Origin: Miscanthus floridulus
Taxonomy: Eukaryota; Streptophyta; Magnoliopsida; Poales; Poaceae
Direction: 5' to 3'
Assembly (NCBI RefSeq): GCF_019320115.1
Contig: NC_089593.1
Location: 16,972,870 to 17,036,869, forward strand
Length of the DNA stretch: 64,000 bases
Under the pieces are notes generated by a model. The model was not told where the DNA came from. It did not search any database and worked only from the letters and a program-made list of their open reading frames with translations. The stretch's first letter is position 1. The number at the start of each line of letters is the position of its first letter. The position numbers and the translations under genes were made by a program. Below, piece by piece: positions 45,989 through 57,078 of this stretch.

Positions 45989-47983
45989 CTAAGCACACTT
46001 TGGTACCCAACTCTTGTTGGGTCCTTTTGAGTTAGTCAATAAGTGCTTAGGCACCCAAATGGCTTTAGCATTAGTTTGTGGTGAACACATCACCTTACTA
46101 GTGCTAACTCCATTTGTGGTTTTCCTAAGCATATCATTATAAACAAATGTGTTTGGCTTAGGAGTTTTACCATTTGGGCATTCATAGCTTAGATGCCCCT
46201 TTCTTCTACAAGCATAGCATATGCGGCCTTTGTGTGCTCTATGCTTGCTTTGCTTGTATGGACATCTATCAACCTTGTGGCCCATCTCATTGCACCCATA
46301 GCATCTTCTAGTTGCAACTTGGGTTTCCTTTCTTGCTTCTTTGTACATTGGGCATTTCTTGGTAGGATGCCCCAATTTCTTGCTCATGAGACAAGCACTT
46401 TGTCCATGACTCTTCACTTGCTTGGCCTCCTTGGTAGAAGCCTTTTGATTGGCGGCTTCAACCTTGTCGGCCCAACTCTTGTTTGGACACATAGCCCACT
46501 CATGTCCATACAATCCACAACCATAGCACATCCTTTTTCCATGTTTCTTGCTCTTGGTTGTGTTGGCCTTGCTTGAGATGTGATTCTTTTGTTGGGCTTT
46601 GGAGGAAGCAAGGTTTGAACCCTTCTCAAGCTTCTTCACCATGTTATCACGGTTATCTTGAGAAGGTTGTGCTTTCTCCTTACCCTTCAACCGAATCACA
46701 TCTTTCTTTAATCTTTGCACTTCTTCTTTGAGCTCTATGTTTTCTATAAGATTTAGCTCAATCGAAGATTGGCTTGCTTGAGGAGCACACTCATTAGTAC
46801 AAGAAATATTTAATTGAGATGGTGTACTAGTGAGCGGATGTGTGAGAGGTTGACAAAATTTTACCGATGTAATCACAACCTCATGAGCCACCTCAAGCAT
46901 GATGCTTGATTCTACTACTTCCTCATGAGAGCACTTTAGATGAACATAATTTGCTTGTAGCTCATTATACTTGCTTGATAGTTCATCTAGCCTTGCCTTG
47001 AGCTCGAAGTTTTCCTTCTCTAGTTGTGAAACACTAGAAGAGGAATTAGTAACTAAAGCATGCTCAATTGATAATTTTTCATACCTCTCATTTATTGCCT
47101 TTAGCTCTTGCAATTTAGAGATGAGAAACTTTTCTTGATTTTAAAGCGATTGCTCTTGCTTCTCAATCTCTTCTTCAAGCTCATCATTCTTTTCAACTAT
47201 CTTCATGATGATGAACTTGTCTTTATGGTTGAGATGATCAAGGTTGTAGTTGTCTTCAACTTCAACATTACTCTTATCTTGATCATCTACTTGTGCTTTC
47301 TCCTTTTCTTTATCTTTCTTGTTATTCTTCTTCTTGCTTTTCTTGGCCATGAGACACAAGTGATGAGTATCATGAGATACTGAGGTGGACTCATCACTTG
47401 GTCGCCATCGGGCTTGAGCATCGTTGCAAACAGCTGCTTGCTGGTCTGCTGTCTCGGCCATACCGGACACGTCCGGTAGGCATACCGGACACGTCCGGTA
47501 CATGCAGGCAGACAGCAGGTCATGCGCTGTTTGCACTTCTTGCTCCGGCTCGGCACTCTTGAGGTTTTGTGAGGCTTCTTCGCTGTATGAAGACACAAAA
47601 GACATACTTTCCATTGACTCGACCTCAAGTGCATCATCACATTTGGATTTTCCATATAAATCAAAAAGTCTAGTCCAAATGAGATGAGCACTCTCCGGAG
47701 GTGGTTGTCCGTTGAAGATTGCCTCACCTTGAACCTCTGCACTCAATGTACTCAAAATGATATTAATAGCTTGAGCATTGAGTTACATGCATATCTCTTC
47801 CTCTTTTGATAAATTCTTGTAGTTGCTCCAATCAACTATAGAAAGAGGTATGCTTGCATCCACAATATGCTCAACAAGAGGACTAATATTTCTAAAAGCA
47901 TTGAGTACATGTATTGACCAAGGTAGAAAGTTTGAACCATCATTTTGGAGAAGCACCGGCTCCAACTCGATAGGCGTCGACAT
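45989..47983 (-). pseudogene. Copia-type gag of the 11.4-kb element, two in-frame stops
   Basis: One frame of 665 codons runs from ATG 47983 to 45989 with stops at 47783-47785 and 47141-47143. The N-terminal part has the UBN2/gag-polypeptide character (DGSNFLPWSIHVLNAF; later LIWTRLFDLYGKS). A coiled-coil-like central part follows. Four CCHC-type knuckles lie near 46,528-46,178; the second lacks its second Cys. Intact gag packages element RNA into cytoplasmic particles. Four knuckles and the long coiled coil recall the SIRE lineage. An ACCGGACACGTCCGGT pair lies within the coding region (about 47,458-47,500). Confidence 0.8.
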
Positions 47984-48017
47984 CCTTTTCTCACGGCGGT
48001 GAAGCTTTAGGTGAGAA

Positions 48018-48033
48018 CCTCGCTCCGATACCA
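48018..48033 (-). other. Primer-binding site of the 11.4-kb element
   Basis: Minus strand TGGTATCGGAGCGAGG, next to the 5' LTR. It differs by one base in the first 12 from the usual initiator tRNA-Met complement TGGTATCAGAGC. Confidence 0.85.
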
Positions 48034-48035
48034 AT

Positions 48036-50422
48036 TGAAAGGACCTAGGATGCCGCCTAGAGGGGGGTGAATAGGCGTTTCTGAAAATTAGCACCTTTAA
48101 ATGCGGAAACAATTAGAAAGGGGAGTTTCCAAAATGGAAACTCCAAATCAAGAGTACTACCACCCCTCACAAGTTAGCCACAAAGTAAACAAGGTATAAA
48201 GAATATATCTAGAAGCTACAACCCTGCAACACCAAGTTAGAACAGAGAATAAATATTTTCAGTGCAGGCAGGAAATACCGGACGTGTCCGGTATGAATAC
48301 CGGACGTGTCTGGTATACACGATTTCTGCAGATCAGCCCCGAACTTGCTCCTTTCGATTTCTATCTTCAAACCAAACTGCAGGCACCTAATGGAGATGAC
48401 AATATACACAGAGAACCTGCAGCACAGCTAGAGCAACACAAATATCAAATGAAATGCGAATTAAGACACGATATTTGTTTTACCGAAGTTCGGACTCGTT
48501 CGAGTCCTACTCTCCGTTGAGGGGGCTGCGGGCGACCCAGCGAAGGTCAGCCCTAGAGGGTACCACGAAGGTCACTCTAGCCGGAGTCTTTTCCAACTCC
48601 TTTTCCTCCTTCCACTAATTTGATTCCGAGGCGGCGGAATCGACCGTTACAAACTTTCCGAAGCAACCACAATCTCTCGATTGCTCTCCGGCGACGCCTA
48701 GCCGTCTAGGACCGAAGAGTCCAAGAGTAACAAATGCGAATCACGAGATTGACAATATGCACAAGTGCTCAAGTGGTGGCTTGCTCTCTTTTTCAAATTC
48801 TTTCTCAACCCACAAATTGATTTTGCAATTTGGATCACACACTCACTAAGAGAGGGTTTAGGAGAGTTGGAAAGGCTCAAAAACGTGTGTCTATCTCAGC
48901 AGAATCAGCAGCTTCCAAAGGTGGAGGCTTGGGGGTATTTATAGCCCCCTTGAAAAACTAGCCGTTTTATAGCCGTTGCAATACCGGACACGTCCGGTAT
49001 GCATACCGGACATGTCCGGTATGACTCATACTGCGCCAACGGTAACTAAGTTACAGTGAAGTTGTGAGGCGTCGGAACTCCCGAAGAATGCCGGGACTTC
49101 CGACCATCGGAACTCCTGACTCAAGTCGGAACCCCCGACCCTCAGTAATTTTGAAAAACGTGTAACTGAGTTAAAGTTAGTGAGGTGTCGGAACTCCCGA
49201 CATATGTCGGAACTCCCGACCGTCGGAACTCCCGACTTACGTCGGAACTCCCGACCCTCACGGCTTATGAAAACTAGCCGTTGGCTTCTGGTCATCCATA
49301 CCAGACACGTCCGGTATGCATACCGGACACGTCCGGTATGACCAGGACAGTGAACCCTCCAAGTTGGTCGAAGTGCGCCACGTCGAAACTCCCGACCAAT
49401 GCCGGGACTCCCGACCGTCGGAACTCCCGACCTACGTCGGAACTCCCGACGAACCAACCCGAGAACAATAAGTTTATAGCTGCTGGACAAATACCGGACA
49501 CGTCCGGTATGAATACCGGACACGTCCGGTATTGCTAGACCAGCAAGAAAATCAGTTAGCACTTTTGTCGCTCAAATACTCAAAACTCACATGGGTTGGC
49601 TTGAGCACTTATGAAACATTATCTATCAACATGATGCATCCCTCTTAATAGTATGGCATACCTATTAAACTCAAGATAAACGGAAATATGAATTTGTACC
49701 ACTTGAGTTGTTCTTTTTGAATTGATGCCGTCCCTTCCAATCTTCATCAAGTAAGGGTGCTAACATGTTGATGTTGATCTTTTCACTTGAGCATAGCCAT
49801 CTTGAGCATGTGACTTGATTCCATTCATCAAGTTTGAATAATCCCAAATGTATCAAGTCACTTCCATCAAATACTTCATTATAGATTTGATCCTTCACAT
49901 CAATATGACCATCTTAGCTTGATTAGTACCTCAACTAAATGCAAGTACTTTCTTCTTCACCCTAGCTAGGTTCTTCGGCCGCCAAGCCGTCGCTTGCCCT
50001 TCACCCTTGCTTAGTACCTCGAAGCCTTTCCTTGCTATCTTCACCATCTCAAGCCATCAAGTCACATCTTGTGTTGAATCATTCATTCATATGTATTGTT
50101 ATCTTTTTCATTTTAATTTAGCAAGCTTCAAATATGAGACCATTCCATATGCAATCCCTCATGTCTCATTAACAAATGATCACGTGCTTGCTTTCACATA
50201 GTACATGGAAATCCCACAAGAAATAAGCCTTTACATGAATTCCATTTGCATTGTTGTCTTGTGCTTGAACTAGATTGTTTATACAACAACACATCATTTT
50301 GGCTTTCATTAAGTACCTGTGAGATAACCTATTACCTGTTCACACTTAGCAAACGGGTTAGTACTTTAATCACGTTGTCATTCAATCATCCAAAATCCAC
50401 TAAAGGGCTAGATGCACTTTCA
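48036..50422 (-). repeat. 5' LTR of the 11.4-kb element
   Basis: 2,387 bp. TATA at 48936-48944 (minus). Motif pairs near 48,275, 48,980, 49,297 and 49,492. It is the better-preserved copy in the GTCGGAACTCCCGAC array. Confidence 0.9.
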
Positions 50423-50450
50423 GTTGTTACTATCTGCAGTGAAGAGGGCT

Positions 50451-51603
50451 CTGAATATTGGCCACAGCCACAAGACAAGTTCTTGGCCCAAAAGACGGCT
50501 CGGCGTCTCGGCAGCATGCTAAGCAAGATAAAGAAACTGATGCATGAACAGACAGCGGGAGAAAAGAATGGACATGCTCAGTTTGTCGAAGGGGTTATAA
50601 TCGGTGCAGCAGGATCACGCCATGTTTTTCAGAACTACATCGGCACTACTTTTCAGAGAAGGAACAATGTTTATCTCTCACAACAAATCAGCATCAACAG
50701 CAGCAGCAGCAGCCAAATTCCACCGAGCCCAACAGGCTCAGTGTCCTATAAAATTCCAACCACTTCAGCTTTAGGTTTATTTGCTGTACTGGTTCAGCCA
50801 ATGGGAAGACGAGATCGGGATGAGAAGCCAATCGAGCCTATCAAGGTTATCTTCAGCCTTAGCAACCTTTATTCAGTTGGATTCATGTACAACGAAGTGT
50901 TCTACCATTACGAGGATGCCAACGTGTCCGGTATTGCAGTCACCGAAACTACTAAGAGATTCGTAGTGAAGATACCAATGGATGGAGGCTATATAGGGAT
51001 TGAGTTATCAAATGTCAGAATTGGAATTGGTGGCCTCTGATAGTCCCATGATACCCTAAGCAATGCTGATCACAGGACCCAAAAAGAAGTAATACAAGGA
51101 TTAATGAGTATATTTATTCCCATATCAGAGGGGCTTTGGTTCTTAGCTTGGCTTCATAGGTTATACGAGATCTTCAACAACATTTTGGATGTTACTACTA
51201 ATGATCTAGAGGATAACCCAGAGAAGAAGTAATAATTGGAATTGGTGACCTGTAACAGTCACATGATACCCTAAGCAATGCTAAGCACAGGACCCGTAAA
51301 GAACTAAGACATGCATTAATGAGTATATTTATTCCCATATCAGAGGGGCTTTGGTTCCCAGCTTGGCTTCGTAGGTTATACGAGATCTACAGTAATAATT
51401 TGGATGTTACTACTGATGATCGAGAGGACAACCCAGAGAAGAAGTACTCAGGAAATTTCACTGACTGGTCTACAATACCTAATGCCATGGCCCGTGATCA
51501 AGTCAACTTCAGTGGTGCTATAATAGCAGGAGCACGCTATAGTAGGTTTGAGGTACTCTTGATCTAGAGCTCGATGCGGTTACTGTCTGTAGTGAAGAGG
51601 GCT
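50451..51603 (+). pseudogene. RIP array unit 7, with a partial internal duplication
   Basis: 1,153 bp rather than about 932 because the part from the GGLW codons through the EGLWF helix is present twice (51,020-51,235 and 51,240-51,460). The Trp codon is TGA in the first copy and TAA in the second. The first half is open and, with LTR-end sequence, forms a chimeric frame from 50,246 to 51,040. The end shares the GATCTAG stop and GCGGTTACTG with unit 5. Confidence 0.8.
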
Positions 51604-52515
51604 TTGAATGTTGGCCACAGCCACAAGACAAGTTCTTGGCCCAAACGATGGCTCGGCGTTTCGGCAGCATGCTAAGCAAGATAAAGAAACTGATGCTTGA
51701 ACAGACAGCCAGAGAAATTAATGGACATGCTCAATTTGTCGAAGGGGTTATAACCGGTGCAGCAGGATCACGCCCTATTTTTTAGCACTACTTCGTCACC
51801 ACTTTTTATAGGAGGAACAATGTTTATCTCACAACAAATCAGCATCAACAGCAGCAGCAGCCAAATTCCACCGAGCCCAACAAGGTCAGTGTCCTACAAA
51901 ATTCCAACCACTTCAGCTTCAGGTTTATTTGTTGTACTGGTTCAGCCAATGGGAAGACGAGGTCAAGATGAGAAGCCAATCGAGCCAATCAAGGTTATCT
52001 TCAGCCTTAGCAACCTCTATTTAGTTGGATTCGTGTACAAGGAAGTGTTCTACCATTATGAGCATGCCAACGTGTTTGGTATTGCAGTCACCGAAGCTAC
52101 AAAGAGATTCATAGTGAAGATACCAATTGATGGAGGCTATACGGGGAATGACTTATCAAATGTCAGAATTGGAATTGGTGGCCTCTGGCAATCCCATGAT
52201 ACCCTAAGCAATGCTGAGCATAGGACCCGAAAAGAAGTAAGACATGCTTTAATGAGTATATTTATTCCCATATCAGAGGGGCTTCGTAGGTTATACGAGA
52301 TCTACAACAACATTTTGGATGTTACTACTGATGATCGAGAGGACAACCCAGAGAAGTACTCAGGAAATTACACCAACTGGTCTAGAATACCTAATGCTGT
52401 GGCCCGTGGTCAAGTCAACTTCAGTGGTGCTATAATAGCAGGAGCACACTACAATAGGTTTGAGGTACTCTTGATCCAGAGCTCGATGTTGTTACTGTCT
52501 GCAGTGAAGAGGGCT
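51604..52515 (+). pseudogene. RIP array unit 8
   Basis: Shares with unit 6 the TATAGGAGGAACAATG variant, a shortened CTCACAACAAATC and the 21-bp loss after EGL. The Trp codon is intact. A TAG in CTATTTTTTAGCAC breaks the N-terminal half; the frame from about 51,830 is open to beyond the unit end. Confidence 0.8.
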
Positions 52516-53450
52516 CTGAATGTTGGCCACAGCCACAAGACAAGTTCTTAGCCCAAAAGATGGATCGGCATTTTGGCAGCATGCTAGGCAAGATAAAGAA
52601 ACTGATGCTTGAACAGACAGCGAGAGAAAATAATCGACATGCTCAGTTTGTCAAAGGGGTTATAACCGGTGCAGCAGGATCACGCCATGTTTTTCAGAAC
52701 GACTTCGGCACTACTTTTCAGAGAAGGAACAATGTTTATCTCTCACAACAAATCAGCATCAACAGCAGCAGCAGCCAAATTCCACCAAGCCCAACAGGCT
52801 CAGTGTCCTATAAAATTCCAACCACTTCAGCTTTAGGTTTATTTGCTGTACTGGTTCAGCCAATGAGAAGATGAGATCAAGATGAGAAGCCAATCGAGCC
52901 AATCAAGGCTATCTTCAGCCTTAGCAACCTTTATTCAGTTGGATTCGTGTACAAGGAAGTGTTCTACCATTACGAGGATGCCAACGTGACTGGTTTTGTA
53001 GTCACCGAAACTACTAAGAGATTCGTAGTGAAGATACCAATGGATGGAGGCTATATGGGGAATGACTTATCAAATGTCAGAATTGCAATTGGTGGCCTCT
53101 AACAGTCCCATGATACCCAAAGTAATGCTGAGCATAGGACCCAAAAAGAAGTAATACATGCATTAATGAGTATATTTATTCCCATATCAGAGGGGCTTTG
53201 GTTCTTAGCTTGGCTTCATAGGTTATACGAGATCTACAACAACAATTTAGATGTTACCACTAATGATCCAGAGGATAACCCAGAGAAGAAGTACTCAGGA
53301 AATTTCACCAAGTGGTCTACAATATCTAATGCCGTGGCCCGTGGTCAAGTCAACTTCAGTCGTGCTATAATAGCAGGAGCACGCTACAATTGGTTTGAGG
53401 TACTCTTGATCCAGAGCTCGATGTTGTTACTGTCTGCAGTGAAGAGGGCT
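52516..53450 (+). pseudogene. RIP array unit 9
   Basis: Open to a stop at 52,872 (AGAAGATGAGATC), then TAA at the Trp codon (near 53,100). The C-terminal half is open from 53,166 but has EGLWF, i.e. Trp at the catalytic Arg position. The final junction tail is open into unit 10. Confidence 0.8.
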
Positions 53451-54384
53451 CTGAATGTTGGCCACAGCCACAAGACAAGTTCTTGGCCCAAAAGATGGCT
53501 CAGCGTTTTGGCAGCATGCTAAGCAAGATAAAGAAATTGATGCTTGAACAGACAGCCAGAGAAAATAATGGACAAGCTCAGTTTGTCGAAGGGGTTATAA
53601 CCGACGCTGTAGGATCACGCCTTGTTTTTCAGCACTACTTTGGCACCAATTTTGAGAGAAGGAACAATGTTTATCTCTCACAACAAATCAGCATCAACAG
53701 CAGCAGCAGCCAAATTCCAGTGAGCCCAACAGGGTAAGTTTCTACAAGATTCCAACCACTTCAGCTTTAGGTTTATTTGCTATACTGGTTCAGCCAATGG
53801 GAAGACAAGATCAAGATGAGAAGCCAATCGAGCTAATCAAGGTTATCTTCAGCCTTAGCAACCTCTATTCAGTTGGATTCGTGTACAAGGAAGTCTTCTA
53901 CCATTACGAGGATGCCAATGTGTCCGGTATTGCAGTCACCAAAGCCACTAAGACATTCATAGTGAAGATACCAATGGATGGAGGCTATATGGGGAATGAC
54001 TTACCAAATGTCAGAATTGGAATTGGTGGCCTCTGACAGTCCCATGATACCCTAAGCAATGCTGAGCACAGGACCCAAAAAGAAGTAATACATGCATTAA
54101 TGAGTTTATTTATTCCCATATCAGAGGGGCTTTGGTTCCTAGCTTGGCTTTGTATGTTATAAGAGATCTACAACAACAATTTGGATGTTACTACTGATGA
54201 TTGAGAGGACAACCCAGAGAAAAAGTACTCAGGAAATTTCACCACCTGGTCTACAATACCTAATGACGTGGCCTGTGGTCAAGTCCACTGCAGTGGTGCT
54301 ATAATAGCAGGAGCACGCTACAATAGGTTTGAGGTACTCTTGATCCAGAGCTCGATGTTGTTACTATCTACAGTGAAGACGGCT
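53451..54384 (+). pseudogene. RIP array unit 10
   Basis: Stop at GGGTAAGTTTC (near 53,735), TGA at the Trp codon, a TAA in TATGTTATAAGAG and a TGA in GATGATTGAGAGG. Several independent lesions make it one of the most decayed units. Confidence 0.8.
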
Positions 54385-54991
54385 CTGAATGTTGGCCACA
54401 GCCACAAGACAAGTTCTTGGCCCAAAAGATGGCTCGGCGTTTCGGCAGCATGCTAAGCAAGATAAAGAAATTGATGCTTGAACAGACAGCCAGAGAAAAT
54501 AATGGACATGCTCAGTTTGTCGAAGGGGTTATAACCAGTGCTGTAGGATCACGCCCTGTTTTTAGCACTACTTTAGCACTAATTTTTAGAGAAGGAACAA
54601 TGTTTATCTCTCACAACAAATCAACATCAACAGCAGCAGCAGCCAAATTCCACCGAGCCCAACAAGGTCAGTGTCCTACAAAATTCCAACCACTTGAGCT
54701 TCAGGTTTATTTTGCTGTACTGGTTCAGCCAATGGGAAGACAAGGTCGAGATGAGAAGCCAATCGAGCTAATCAAGGTTATCTTCAGCCTTAGCAACCTC
54801 TATTCAGTTGGATTCGTGTACAAGGAAGTGTTCTACCATTAGGAGGATGCCAGCGTGTCCGGTATTGCAGTCACCGAAGCTACTAAGAGATTCATAGTGA
54901 AGATACCAATGGATGGAGGCTATATGGGGAATGGCTTATCAAATGTTAGAATTAGAATTGGTGGCCTCTAGCAGTCCCATGATACCCTAAG
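54385..54991 (+). pseudogene. RIP array unit 11, truncated by Gypsy insertion
   Basis: A frame change in GTTTTTAGCAC, a one-base gain in TTTATTTTGCTG, TAG near 54,841 and TAG at the Trp codon. It ends at the LTR start (54992); the C-terminal half is missing on the other side as well. Confidence 0.82.
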
Positions 54992-55401
54992 TGTGGGGGT
55001 ATGGCCCCCGGTATCCTCAAGACAAGACATGGGCCGCACCATCAGAGGTTTCCCAGCCCATAAGATCGAGGCGTGCACGGCGCTGCTCGGCGTGCACCAC
55101 AAGACATTATATAGTACCAAATAGGCTACTTTACTTGTAACCTTGTCCCTCTAGACTATATAAGGAGAGGCAAAGGTCCCCTAGCGGGGAGGATCCATTA
55201 GGATCTATCATCTCTCATTGACATACAACAATACAATCAGATACAGGACGTAGGTATTACGCCTTTACGGTGGCCGAACCTGGATAAAACCTCGTGTCTG
55301 TCTTGCGTCACCATCTTGTTTGTAGCTTGCACATCTGTCTGCCGATAATCTACTACCTTGGGCATACCCCTAGATAGACTGCCGACCATATTTTGTCGAC
55401 A
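54992..55401 (+). repeat. 5' LTR of the Gypsy fragment
   Basis: 410 bp, TG...CA. The TATA box CTATATAAGG is at 55156-55165. Confidence 0.82.
55156..55165 (+). promoter_or_regulatory. TATA box of the Gypsy LTR
   Basis: CTATATAAGG followed by AGAGGCAAAGG, in the position expected about 240 bp before the LTR end. Confidence 0.65.
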
Positions 55402-55402
55402 G

Positions 55403-55420
55403 TGGCGTGCCAGGTAGGGG
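55403..55420 (+). other. Gypsy primer-binding site
   Basis: TGGCGTGCCAGGTAGGGG, two bases after the LTR. This TGGCGYGCCAGGTAGGGG form is common in grass Gypsy elements. Confidence 0.75.
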
Positions 55421-55449
55421 GTGTGCGTACTGCTCTCCAGACGAACAAG

Positions 55450-55908
55450 ATGGTCATCATCCCCGGTTCCATGGCTACGCCGAACAGCCTCACGTTCACC
55501 ATCGGCCATATCACCTGGACCACTGGCTCCGACAACTTCATCGCCATGACCACGGAGGAGGTGCAGATCCAATCTGCATCGACCACTGCTTCACCAGCAT
55601 TAGCTACGGCTCCGACCACGTTGGATCTGGCTCCGGCTACACCAGCATCGTCTTCAGCCACGCCGACCACCCGTCATTCGCTTCCTCGCTATAAAGGGAG
55701 GCAGATCGACAACACCGACCTGCTCGACTCCATCGATCAGGACAACGTCGCCCGAACTACTTACTCCGACCACCTGCCGCGTTGCAATGATGATCGCCGC
55801 GAAGAACGGCGCCATGACAACCACGACTGCTGCCATGATGACAGTTCGGAAAGCTCAAGCGCTGAGCAACTTCATCAACGCCGACTAGATAATGCCATAC
55901 GCCACTGA
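55450..55908 (+). CDS. Gag-like N-terminal ORF of the Gypsy fragment
   Basis: 152 residues from an ATG 30 bp after the PBS. It is Thr/Ala/Pro-rich in the middle, then acidic with Asp/His/Glu clusters. It has the low-complexity character of gag N-termini but lacks the capsid core and zinc knuckle, so the downstream part is deleted. No function is expected. Confidence 0.5.
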   Translation: MVIIPGSMATPNSLTFTIGHITWTTGSDNFIAMTTEEVQIQSASTTASPALATAPTTLDLAPATPASSSATPTTRHSLPRYKGRQIDNTDLLDSIDQDNVARTTYSDHLPRCNDDRREERRHDNHDCCHDDSSESSSAEQLHQRRLDNAIRH

Positions 55909-56619
55909 CCAGACGTTCTATCTAAAGCTAAGTGACACTTTAATATTTTTTCTAAATATTCTCCAATCTTCGTATATCATCATAATATTTCTTCGAGCTA
56001 TTTTCTCTATGTTTGCTCTCCAAATGTTTTTCTTTCATGTATACCATCTTAAAGATGACATACAGCTAAGTCTAAGGCGAACCCTCGAACAGTCATGTTG
56101 ATGCTCGGACGCCTCTAGAGATGGCCCTGTCTCCAGCTCCTCCCTACACGTGCACGAGCGTCTCCCCTCTGCGTTATGGGTGGTCGGCAGCGGCTCCTTG
56201 GTCACGCTTGTTCCTCCTACACGTGCATGGGCTCCGCGCTCGATGTTATGGACTATGAGCTAGCTAGGGTTGGAGACTCAGCTACACACTAACTGTTCGG
56301 GCGGTTTATATTAAACATAAATATATTTTCACACCAACTGATCGTCGAACTGCATACGCCGTTTCATCACCATTGCTTACTTTTCTCTAGAGTTCATTTA
56401 TTTTTACATCATGTACTACCCGTTCTACATGTTTGTATTGCAGGATCATCGTCCACCTTGTGCTCAGACTTCTCCACTGATCAACTGGTCGGACCACTTG
56501 GCTCATGGACTCCGTCGCTGACCAGTTGATCGAACTGATCGCCAGTTATGTCAGTTACTCCTTGGCGCTCGGATACTTCGTGCTCGAGGACTAAGTGGGC
56601 ACACTTCACCGCACGGACG

Positions 56620-57075
56620 TCGCCCGCTACAACGGGGACTCCTCGCTCTTCGGTACTCGGACATCGCCAGCGATACCGGGGACTCCTCGCTCCTCGGTGC
56701 TCGGACATCGCCAGCGACGTCGGGGACTCCTCGCTCCTCGGTGCTCGGACTTCGCCAGCGACACCGGGGACTCCTCGCTCCTCGGTGCTCGAACATCACC
56801 GCCTACACCGGGGACTCCTCGGTGTTCGGACATCACCTACGCCGGGAACTCCTCGCTGCTCGGACATCACCAGCTGCGCCGGGAACTCCTCGGTGCTCGG
56901 ACATCGCTAGTGATGCCGAGGACTCCATGCTCCTCGGTGCTCGGTCATCGCCAGCGACGCCAGAGACTCCTTGCTTCTCGGTGCTCGGACTTCGCCAGCG
57001 ACGCCGGGGACTCCTCGCTCCTCGATGCTTGGACATCGCCGCCTACACCGGGGACTCCTCGGTGCTCGGACATCG
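56620..57075 (+). repeat. 45-50-bp tandem array in the Gypsy fragment
   Basis: Repeated GGGGACTCCTCGCTCCTCGG and TGCTCGGACATCGCCAGCGA blocks, about nine copies with length variants. All reading frames stay open through much of it, which creates long shadow ORFs on both strands. Confidence 0.85.
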
Positions 57076-57078
57076 CCT

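Larger units (their letters stand above)
39060..50422 (-). mobile_element. Nested non-autonomous LTR retrotransposon (gag plus Athila-like ORF, no pol)
   Basis: 11,363 bp, perfect target duplication GTTGT. LTRs at 39060-41425 and 48036-50422; PBS and PPT show minus orientation. Internal order: PBS, gag with zinc knuckles, spacer, an Athila-type ORF, spacer, PPT. No protease, integrase or RT reading was found, so it would depend on proteins made elsewhere. The nearly identical LTRs indicate a young insertion even though both ORFs carry nonsense codons. Confidence 0.9.
38168..50450 (+). pseudogene. RIP array unit 6, split by the 11.4-kb retrotransposon
   Basis: The second half is open from about 38,453 to the insertion at 39,060. 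It keeps Trp but has lost about 21 bp right after the EGL codons, removing residues next to the catalytic helix; unit 8 shares this loss. The LTR element sits between GTTGT duplications (39055-39059 and 50423-50427). The unit's last codons follow at 50,428. Confidence 0.82.
54992..57078 (+). mobile_element. Truncated Gypsy-type LTR retrotransposon (5' LTR, PBS, partial gag, tandem repeats)
   Basis: LTR 54992-55401 (TGTGGGGGTA...GTCGACA), PBS 55403-55420 TGGCGTGCCAGGTAGGGG, then a short gag-like frame, about 700 bp without features and a 45-50-bp tandem array. There is no pol and no 3' LTR. RIP unit 12 resumes without its first 70 bp or so, and no target duplication is seen. The 3' part was therefore lost in a deletion that also removed the end of unit 11 and the start of unit 12. 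Confidence 0.82.

Noticed and set aside
46193..46576. Plus-strand hydrophobic ORF of 127 codons
   Set aside because: Shadow of the gag zinc-knuckle region on the minus strand.
39300..49535. CRISPR-like array from regularly repeated ATACCGGACACGTCCGGTAT
   Set aside because: The motifs occur as tandem pairs at irregular distances inside LTR retrotransposon sequence of a plant; there are no uniform spacers and no cas genes.
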